DNA from: DASYPQ01 sp041488095
GTDB lineage: Bacteria > Planctomycetota > UBA1135 > GCA-002686595
Direction: 5' to 3'
DNA: 64,000 bases
NCBI GenBank assembly: GCA_041488095.1
Contig: JBGPOP010000014.1
Coordinates: forward strand, 1 to 64,000
Both the position numbers and the translations under genes were made by a program. Shown piece by piece: positions 57,693-64,000 of this stretch. The notes beneath the pieces were generated by a model that did not search any database, had not been told where the DNA came from, and was given only the letters and a program-made list of their open reading frames with translations. How positions within the stretch are numbered: position 1 is the first letter of the stretch; each line of letters starts with the position of its first letter.

Positions 57693-59972
57693 CTACCAGC
57701 GTGACCAGCGCCCGAAGCAGTTGGAGGGCCTTCCTCCCGCGCGCGCGAAGTTGCCGCTGACGTACAGATCCGCACCGGTGCCCAGACCGGCGTCGTAGGA
57801 GCCCAGGGCCGTGACGAGATCGTCGGTCCCCCTTCCCAGGCTCGACCACGCGGTTCCGTCCCAGCGCGCCACGTTTTTCGCCGACATGTTCCCGGCGACG
57901 TCGAACAAGCCCCCCGCGTACAGTGCCGGGCCGGAGCCGTCGTCGTGGACCGCGAGCACCCGGACCTGCGGGAGGAGGCCGATCCTGCGCACTCCTCCTC
58001 CCACCGCCGACCAGGTGGTTCCGTTCCACTTGGCGATCGGACCGGTCCGGATGCTTCCCGCCCCGGTGAACGCGCCGGCCGCGTACAGCTCCGGCCCGGA
58101 ACCGCCGTCGTAGACCGCGAGATCGTAGACGTCGCTGTTCACACCGTCGCCCACGCACACCCAGCTCGACCCGGTCCACTTCCCGACGCGGATCACCTTG
58201 GTCGCGCCGGAGAAGTAGAAGCTGCCGCCGACGTACAGGGCCGGACCGCCGCCGTCGTCGAACACCGTGAGCGCGTTGGCACTGCTGGACACGCCCAAGC
58301 CCACGGACGACCAGGTCGAGCCATTCCAGCGGGCGATGTTGGACAGGCTCTGCGAGCCGGAATGATCGAAGCCTCCCGTGGCGTACAAGGCCATTCCCGT
58401 CCCGTCGTCGAAGGCCACCAATTCGGCGACGCCACCGTTGAGTCCGTTGCCTACGGGAGTCCAGTTGACCCCGTTCCACTTCGCGATGTGGGCGGCCGGC
58501 ATCCCGTCGGCCACCTGGAATTGGCCGCCGGCGTAGATGGCCGCCCCCGAACCGTCGTCGTAGACTGCAAGCGTCGTGACCTGCGTGTCCATCCCCCCGC
58601 CGAGCGGGGCCCACGTAGTCCCGTTCCACCTTCCCACGTAGTGCACGTCCGACGTCCCGGCGACGTTCGGGAACTCGCCGGCGACGAACAGGGTCGGACC
58701 CGCGCCGGTCCCGTCGTCGAACACCTTCATCGCCTGCGCACGCCACTCGATTCCCCGGCCTCGTCCCATCTCGGCCCAGGATGCGCCGTTCCAGCTCGCC
58801 AGACCGCGAGTGGTCATGCCGCCCGCCGAGTGGAACGATCCTCCGGTGAAGAGCCGCGATCCGGTCCCCGGGTTGTACACCGCGAGTGCGGGAGCGGACC
58901 CGCCGAGGCCCTCGCCGAGGGTCCACCAGTTCGAGTTCTTCCAGCGCGCGATCCGGTTCGCGGGCAGCCCTCCCGCGCGGTCGAAGGTCCCGGACACGAA
59001 CAGGGATTCGCCGCCATAGGCGGCACCCGGGTTGTAGACGGCCATCGAATCGACCGTGACAAAAGCGCCGGTCGAGCTGCCCACCCCGGGGCCCTGGGCG
59101 GACCAGCTCGAGCCGTTCCATTTCGCGACGTGGGACACGTACACGCCTCCGGCCGTCGTGAAATCTCCAGCCGCGAAGAGAGCCGGGCCCGATCCGTCAC
59201 CGTACACGGCCAGCGCCTTGACGCGGTCGTTCATGCCGGTCCCCAGCGCCGACCAGATTCCCCCTTTCCACCTGGCGATGCGGTTCGCGGAGACGCCGCT
59301 GACACTCGTGAAGCTGCCGCCGACGTAGAGCGCTGCCCCAGACCCATCGTCCCAGACGGCCAGGGCCTCGACGTCGGCGGATGCGCCGTCGATCCCTCCG
59401 GCCAGCGGCGACCACGTGAAACCGTTCCATTTCGCGATGCGGTTGACGGTGACGCCTGAGACCCACAGGAACTCGCCGCCCAGGTACAGTGCCGGGCCCG
59501 ATCCATCGTCGTACACGGCGAGGGCGAGGCCCGTGCCGGTGTTGATCCCTCCGGCGAGCGGGTACCAGTAGGATCCGTTCCATCGGGCGATGCCGCGTGC
59601 GGCGGCGTCTCCCGCCGTCGTGAACCCTCCTGTGACATACAGCCCGGTTCCGATCCCGGGGTCGTACACGGTCATGGCACGGACACCCGGTTGTGGACCT
59701 CCGATGCCGCTTCCGAGAGCCGACCAGCCTGTTCCGTTCCACTTCGCGATGCGGCTCGCAGCCTGCCCGCCGATCGTCGTGAACGCCCCTCCCAAGTAGA
59801 GCGCGTTCCCGGTGCCGTCGTCGTAGGTCGTTATCGCCAGCACGTCGTTGTCCGCTCCCGGGATGGCGAAGCCCGAGGACCAGCCGGAGACTGTGATCTG
59901 GGAGTGGATCGGCGGGGAGAAGACTCCCAGGAGAATCGCGGCTCGCGCGAGGGAGGGTGCGGACGGCTTCAT
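57693..59972 (-). CDS. Secreted repeat protein with 13 propeller-like WNG repeats
   Basis: 759 aa from ATG 59972; the frame reaches 60233 but the signal peptide (AAILLGVFSPPIHS) fixes this start. From residue ~30 to the end run about thirteen repeats of ~52-58 aa, each with YDDGSGPALYVGGSF, an AGG or SGV turn, and IAKWNGTTWSALGSG. A fourteenth begins and ends at FGRWSRW. The pattern suggests beta-propeller blades on the cell surface or secreted. Such long repeats evolve by unequal exchange. Function unknown; binding of glycans or proteins is a guess. Confidence 0.75.
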   Translation of the reverse strand: MKPSAPSLARAAILLGVFSPPIHSQITVSGWSSGFAIPGADNDVLAITTYDDGTGNALYLGGAFTTIGGQAASRIAKWNGTGWSALGSGIGGPQPGVRAMTVYDPGIGTGLYVTGGFTTAGDAAARGIARWNGSYWYPLAGGINTGTGLALAVYDDGSGPALYLGGEFLWVSGVTVNRIAKWNGFTWSPLAGGIDGASADVEALAVWDDGSGAALYVGGSFTSVSGVSANRIARWKGGIWSALGTGMNDRVKALAVYGDGSGPALFAAGDFTTAGGVYVSHVAKWNGSSWSAQGPGVGSSTGAFVTVDSMAVYNPGAAYGGESLFVSGTFDRAGGLPANRIARWKNSNWWTLGEGLGGSAPALAVYNPGTGSRLFTGGSFHSAGGMTTRGLASWNGASWAEMGRGRGIEWRAQAMKVFDDGTGAGPTLFVAGEFPNVAGTSDVHYVGRWNGTTWAPLGGGMDTQVTTLAVYDDGSGAAIYAGGQFQVADGMPAAHIAKWNGVNWTPVGNGLNGGVAELVAFDDGTGMALYATGGFDHSGSQSLSNIARWNGSTWSSVGLGVSSSANALTVFDDGGGPALYVGGSFYFSGATKVIRVGKWTGSSWVCVGDGVNSDVYDLAVYDGGSGPELYAAGAFTGAGSIRTGPIAKWNGTTWSAVGGGVRRIGLLPQVRVLAVHDDGSGPALYAGGLFDVAGNMSAKNVARWDGTAWSSLGRGTDDLVTALGSYDAGLGTGADLYVSGNFARAGGRPSNCFGRWSRW

Positions 59973-60223
59973 GACGGATCTCGCTCCGGGTCGAGACGTC
60001 GGACTTGGGATCGCAGGGCTCCCATCCTGCGGCAAGGCTCGCGAGGAGCCCCTGGAACGAGGGCCAGTGTACCTCGCGCGCGCGAGCGTGGCGGCTTGCG
60101 ACGCCGATTCGGTGATCTGCCCAGGCCCGCAGCATGGGACCTCGCTATGATGGCCTTGCGAGGCCGCGCGGATCGGAAAGGTCGCCCGCGGATCGCGCCC
60201 CCCGTCGGGGCAGGAGGATTCGG
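59973..60223. other. Divergent intergenic region between two secreted-protein genes
   Basis: 251 bp between divergent starts, so promoters for both directions are expected here. The plus-strand gene has a clear AGGAGG at 60212-60217. No other recognisable element. Confidence 0.4.
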
Positions 60224-61378
60224 ATGAGTGCACGCTGGACGGCTTCGCTGGCGCTGTCCCTGATCCTGGCCGTATCCGCGCCAGGCGTAGCGCGCGCGGA
60301 CTTCCTGGCGATCACGTGGTCCGGGGAAACGATCCGCATCAACCCCACCTCCGGCGCCTGGATCCACGTCGGCGCCAGCGGGCACGCGGATCTGAACTCG
60401 ATGACCCTCGATTCCGGCGGCCGGTACGTCACGGCCAACAAGGGTAGCTCCGAGATCCCCCATCTCCTCCACGTCGATCCGTTCTCGGGCCGAGCCACGG
60501 TCTTCCATCTGCCCTTCCTCAACGACATCCGCGCGCTCGCCTTGAGTCCCTCCGGCGTCCTCTACGCCACCGACGCCGATCCTTCCGGCGTGAGCGATGG
60601 GCTCTACACGCTCGATCCAACCGTGCCGTATGGGGATTCCAGCATCCGGCACTTCGTCGGCCAGACTTCGATCGCCGGCATCCAGGGGATGACGTTCGCC
60701 TCCGACGGGACGCTGTACGCATGGAGCGTCAGCAACGGCCTGATCGTGATCGATCCCGCGACCGCACAGGCCACGGATGTCGACGGCCTGATGAACTCCA
60801 CGAGCGCCATCCAGACGCTGACCTTCACTCCCGAGGGACGTCTCTTCGGGGCGGGGGACGCCCTGTTCTCGATCGACCGCGCGACCGGAGCGCGTGCGCA
60901 GATCGGCTCGACCACACTGCCTTCCGTGCGCGGCATGGAGTTCTTCGACTCCCTGTCCCCGTTCCCCTTCTGCGTCGCGAAGACGAACTCCCAGGGATGC
61001 GTGCCGGCCATCGCGTTCAGCGGGTCGCCTACCCGCTCGGGCCCCGACACGTTCCTCGTGAGCGCGAGCGGCGTGCTGAACCACGAGACGGGCATCCTGC
61101 TGTGGAGCCCATCTCCCATCCGATTCCCCCTGCAACTCCGGACTGTGTGCGTGCACGAGCCCGTCTTCCGCACGCCCTCGATGGACTCCGGCGGGAACCC
61201 ACCGCCGACCGACTGCTCGGGCGCGTTCTCCTTCCACTTCTCCCAGGCCCTGATGACGGCGCACGGACTCCTCCCCGGAACGACCGTCGACGCCCAGTAC
61301 TTCTACAAGGACCCCGCCCAGACGGACGGGACGGGCACGGGGCTCACCGACGCACTCCACTTCACCATCGGCCCATGA
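60224..61378 (+). CDS. Secreted WD40/SMP-30-like propeller protein with a second type of C-terminal module
   Basis: 384 aa from ATG 60224; AGGAGG at 60212-60217 supports it. Signal peptide LALSLILAVSAPGVARA. Residues ~25-240 look like a beta-propeller (NPTSGAWIHVGASG, LTFTPEGRLFGAGDALFSID). The C-terminal module differs from the CFGDG type: FCVAKTNSQGCVPAIAFSG, LLWSPSPIRFPLQLRTVCV, RTPSMDSGGNPPPTDCSG, AQYFYKDP. I recognise both modules as alternative endings of planctomycete exported proteins. Its stop overlaps the next gene start (ATGA). Confidence 0.75.
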   Translation: MSARWTASLALSLILAVSAPGVARADFLAITWSGETIRINPTSGAWIHVGASGHADLNSMTLDSGGRYVTANKGSSEIPHLLHVDPFSGRATVFHLPFLNDIRALALSPSGVLYATDADPSGVSDGLYTLDPTVPYGDSSIRHFVGQTSIAGIQGMTFASDGTLYAWSVSNGLIVIDPATAQATDVDGLMNSTSAIQTLTFTPEGRLFGAGDALFSIDRATGARAQIGSTTLPSVRGMEFFDSLSPFPFCVAKTNSQGCVPAIAFSGSPTRSGPDTFLVSASGVLNHETGILLWSPSPIRFPLQLRTVCVHEPVFRTPSMDSGGNPPPTDCSGAFSFHFSQALMTAHGLLPGTTVDAQYFYKDPAQTDGTGTGLTDALHFTIGP

Positions 61379-63630
61379 ACGCTTTCCCCTTCGGGCGGAC
61401 GATCCTCTTCGCCCTCGTCTTCTTCTCTCCGGTTGGATCTCCTCCCGCCTCGGCGCAGGGCGTCTCGACGAGCCCGACCGGACCGCGCACGCCCTGGTTT
61501 CCTGCGCCGTACGCGCCCGTGCCCGCCACGCGCCCACGACCCGAGTTCTGGCTCCCCGACTCGCCGATCGAGACGATGGCCATCGCGGGCGGAAGGCTCT
61601 ACATCGGAGGAGGCTTCGCGCGCATCGGACCCTTCACTGGACCCTTCGCGGTCCTCCACGCCACCTCGGGCCTGCCCATTCCGACGTGGCCGCGATGCGA
61701 CGGCCACGTCAACACGGTCATTGCCGACGGCCAGGGCGGCTGGTACGTGGGCGGGTACTTCTCGAGGATCGGGGTGTCGACGCGGTCGAACGTGGCACAC
61801 GTCCTGTCCAACGGCACCGTCGACTCGTTCGCGCCGATGGTCGGCTCGGAGGTCTACACGCTCACGCTCGATCAGTCGACGCTCTTCGTGGGAGGCTCGT
61901 TCATGATCGCGGGAGGTCAGCCGCGCTACCGGGCGGCTGCCTTCGACACCGTGTCCGGAAACCTGCTGCCATGGGCTCCCATCTCGCAGCAGATGAACAA
62001 CTCCGATCGGATCCTGAGGATCCTGGTCGATGGCCAGACCGTGTACCTGGCCGGGTACTACGATACGCTCAACGCGTTCCCGCGCCGTCACCTCGCCGCT
62101 GTCGACGCGGTGACGGGAAGCCTGATCACCGCGTTCAACCCCAACCCGGACGGCAGTGTCGTCGACCTCGCGCTATCGGACTCAACGCTCTACGTGGGCG
62201 GGAACTTCGCGCTCATCGGCGGGATCCCGCGCGGCCGGGTCGCGGCCCTGGACAGGCAGACCTGGGTCGTAGGCCCGTTCAATCCCGGATTCAACAATAC
62301 CGTCGATGCCTTGGCCCTCTCCGGCACGACGCTCTATGTCGGCGGTTTTTTTTCGATGGCCAACGGGCAGGCACGCTCCTGCGGCGCAGCCTTCGCCACG
62401 GGATCGGGCAACCTCCTCGCCTGGGATCCCCAGGCGGCAGTCCCCGAAGGCGGAAACCTCGAGATCCTCGACCTGGCAGTCGGCCTGGGAGCCGTGTACG
62501 TCGCGGGCGGCTTCCAGTCGGTCGGCGGCGCGCGCCAGTTCGGGGTCGGACGCCTCGACCCGGCGACGGGCAACGCCCTGAGCTGGGTCGGCGACGCGGC
62601 GGGTCCTGACGCCACCGAGGTCCATTCGATCGCGCTCCAGGGCGGGAGCCTCGCCTGCGCCGGGAACTTCAGCATCATGGGAGGCGAGTTTCGCGAGAGC
62701 GCGGCGGCGCTGAGCCTCGGGACGGGAGAGCTGACTCCCTGGCACCCCGTGGTCATCGGCAGCGTCGGTCGCATCCTCCTGTCCGGCAGCACCGTCTGGC
62801 TCGGAGGACAGTTCAGCTACGTGAACGGGATCGCCCGGAAAGCGCTCGCTTCGGTGGATGCCTCGACAGGTGCCACGAACACGACCTTCGACGCGGGATT
62901 CTTCGTCCCCTCGGACTTCGTCACGTCGCTCGCGCTGTGCGGCAGCACGCTCTTCGCCGGGGGGGGCTTCCACACGCCGATCCCCGGCCAGGACAATCTG
63001 ATCGCGCTGGACCCCGCGACCGGCGCGATCGTCCCCGGCTCGACCGACACCGGCGGGACGGTCCGCGAGCTCGTGGCCTCGCCGGACGGCAGCCGGCTGT
63101 TTGTGGCGGGCCAGTTCACCGACCTCGGGAATCCGCCCGTGGCCAGGAACTACCTGGCCGCGATCGATCCGACGAACGGCAACGTGCTGCCCTGGGACCC
63201 CAATCCCAACCAGACGATCAGCGCGCTGCAGTACTACAACGGGCGCGTTTGGGCCGCGGGCAACTTCACCCAGATCGGCTTCCAGGTCCACGGCGGCCTG
63301 GCCTCGATCGATCCGATCACAGGCGCCGTGTCGCCGACGTTCTCACCGATCCTGCAGAACTCGGGTGTGAACGTCGGAGCCAGCGCTCTGGCGATGTACG
63401 AGTGGACCTTGATCGCCGGCGGCGACTTCAACACCGTGAACTCGCAGACCCAGTACTTCATGGCGGCGCTCGACTCGGGGAACGGCTTCCTCCTCAACTG
63501 GGATCCGGTCGTGCCCAACGGGGTCTCGCGCCTGCTCTCCGCCGGCGGGGTCCTCGCGGCGAACGGCGCGCGCTTCACCTACCCGACCGGCGAAGCGCGT
63601 CCCTACCTCGCGGTCTATGCCGCGCCTTGA
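61375..63630 (+). CDS. Secreted delta-60-like repeat protein
   Basis: 751 aa from ATG 61375. Signal peptide TILFALVFFSPVGSPPASAQ. About a dozen repeats of ~50 aa, with LALSDSTLYVGGNFALIGG, RVAALDRQTW, and LLAWDP as the recurring parts, typical of exported delta-60 or propeller-like repeat proteins. Unlike the neighbours it ends without a Cys-rich module (YLAVYAAP). Coupled to the preceding gene by a 4-bp overlap, so the two are probably made together. Confidence 0.75.
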   Translation: MNAFPFGRTILFALVFFSPVGSPPASAQGVSTSPTGPRTPWFPAPYAPVPATRPRPEFWLPDSPIETMAIAGGRLYIGGGFARIGPFTGPFAVLHATSGLPIPTWPRCDGHVNTVIADGQGGWYVGGYFSRIGVSTRSNVAHVLSNGTVDSFAPMVGSEVYTLTLDQSTLFVGGSFMIAGGQPRYRAAAFDTVSGNLLPWAPISQQMNNSDRILRILVDGQTVYLAGYYDTLNAFPRRHLAAVDAVTGSLITAFNPNPDGSVVDLALSDSTLYVGGNFALIGGIPRGRVAALDRQTWVVGPFNPGFNNTVDALALSGTTLYVGGFFSMANGQARSCGAAFATGSGNLLAWDPQAAVPEGGNLEILDLAVGLGAVYVAGGFQSVGGARQFGVGRLDPATGNALSWVGDAAGPDATEVHSIALQGGSLACAGNFSIMGGEFRESAAALSLGTGELTPWHPVVIGSVGRILLSGSTVWLGGQFSYVNGIARKALASVDASTGATNTTFDAGFFVPSDFVTSLALCGSTLFAGGGFHTPIPGQDNLIALDPATGAIVPGSTDTGGTVRELVASPDGSRLFVAGQFTDLGNPPVARNYLAAIDPTNGNVLPWDPNPNQTISALQYYNGRVWAAGNFTQIGFQVHGGLASIDPITGAVSPTFSPILQNSGVNVGASALAMYEWTLIAGGDFNTVNSQTQYFMAALDSGNGFLLNWDPVVPNGVSRLLSAGGVLAANGARFTYPTGEARPYLAVYAAP

Positions 63631-63649
63631 GAGCGAAGGTCGCGCGGCA
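63618..63649. terminator. Hairpin between convergent genes
   Basis: Perfect 8-bp GC-rich inverted repeat TGCCGCGC / GCGCGGCA (63618-63625 and 63642-63649) with a 16-nt loop, spanning the stop of the repeat-protein gene and 13 bp from the stop of the opposite gene. It could serve both directions. No T-run. Confidence 0.45.
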
Positions 63650-63662
63650 GATCCCGACGCGA

Positions 63663-64000
63663 TCAGGGCATCCACGGCAGCATGATGCCGTTCGAGAGAT
63701 TCAACGTCTGGGGCGTGCAGAAAACTGCCGAGTCCCGGTAGTAGGCCTGGTAGAGCCGCGTCGCGCCCGAGGAAGGGATCTGCCCGGCAACCGACACGAG
63801 CGGGTCCGAACCGACGCCGTAGCCGAACATCGAGGAGCCCGTGGTCGTCATCCGGACACCCAGCCGGATCACGGTGCCTCCGACGCAGCGCAGTCCATCC
63901 CCGTACGGGACGCCGTTGCCTCCCGCAACCGGCGCCGTGCCCTGGAAGAAGATCACTGTCGTGTGCGCGGGCAGGCCGTCGAGGCGCAGGACGATCGTGT
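63663..64000 (-). CDS. Secreted protein, C-terminal Cys-rich module (start outside the window)
   Basis: The 112 last codons of a gene entering from the right edge. It shows the end of the CFGDG-type module: VIFFQGTAPVAGG, PYGDGLRCVGGTVIRLGVRM, LVSVAGQIPSSGATRLYQAY, YRDSAVFCTPQTLNLSNG. Compared with the two complete relatives in this window, the YYRDPSPTFCP motif is changed to YYRDSAVFCTP. The N-terminal domain is not visible. Confidence 0.75.
   Translation of the reverse strand, partial: TIVLRLDGLPAHTTVIFFQGTAPVAGGNGVPYGDGLRCVGGTVIRLGVRMTTTGSSMFGYGVGSDPLVSVAGQIPSSGATRLYQAYYRDSAVFCTPQTLNLSNGIMLPWMP

Overview
The window is GC-rich bacterial DNA that is almost fully coding. It most likely comes from an uncultured member of the Planctomycetota. 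That placement is an inference. It rests on several secreted proteins that share a Cys-rich C-terminal module (CFGDG ... CPC, then a YYRDPSPTFCP-like ending) which I associate with planctomycete genomes, and on an ECF sigma factor fused to a membrane anchor and a long extracytoplasmic part. No rRNA, tRNA or CRISPR array was recognised.

Layout. 0-1.8 kb: the 5' part of a Ser/Thr kinase gene (minus strand), a decayed RhuM/Fic gene and an integrase remnant. 1.8-8.7 kb: a sigma-factor/carboxypeptidase-regulatory-like fusion, a DUF433-DUF5615 toxin-antitoxin pair and a SWIM-SNF2 helicase. 8.8-13.3 kb: a minus-strand 2-oxoacid:ferredoxin oxidoreductase operon whose first gene fuses the gamma subunit, a GltD-like flavoprotein and a 2x[4Fe-4S] domain. 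13.4-15.4 kb: a B12-binding radical SAM protein with a C-terminal STAS-like domain. 15.7-24.8 kb: a carbohydrate-degradation block (GH106, GH51, GH2), all on the minus strand, with integrase remnants on both sides. 25.3-28.6 kb: two cupins, a formylglycine-generating-enzyme-like lipoprotein and a Gfo/Idh/MocA oxidoreductase. 28.8-31.4 kb: a secreted protein and an inhibitory-type serpin.

31.6-44.5 kb holds a respiratory locus. On the minus strand lie two c-type cytochromes and a porin. Diverging from them is a tightly overlapping plus-strand operon: actABCDEF (alternative complex III), a small membrane protein, a CuA/cytochrome c subunit II, and a subunit I homologue of haem-copper oxidases. 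Subunit I is the most striking gene in the window. Both low-spin haem ligands are kept (His77, His388). Two of the three CuB histidines, the cross-linked tyrosine, the high-spin haem histidine and the key residues of the D and K proton channels are all replaced. No subunit III follows.

44.6-55.7 kb: a BON-domain protein, then a long minus-strand [NiFe]-hydrogenase operon read in the order small subunit, large subunit, cytochrome b, maturation protease, HypF-like Kae1 domain, HypC, HypD, HypE, an enoyl-CoA hydratase-like protein, HypA, HypB, Ni/Co transporter. HypF is only its C-terminal third to half, and the hydratase is unexpected inside a maturation operon. The hydrogenase could feed quinol to the alternative complex III, so the two loci together suggest H2-supported respiration (inference).

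56-64 kb: a secretome region with two more proteins carrying the Cys-rich C-terminal module, two large beta-propeller-like repeat proteins, a surface protein, and a degenerate kinase fragment resembling the kinase at the left edge.
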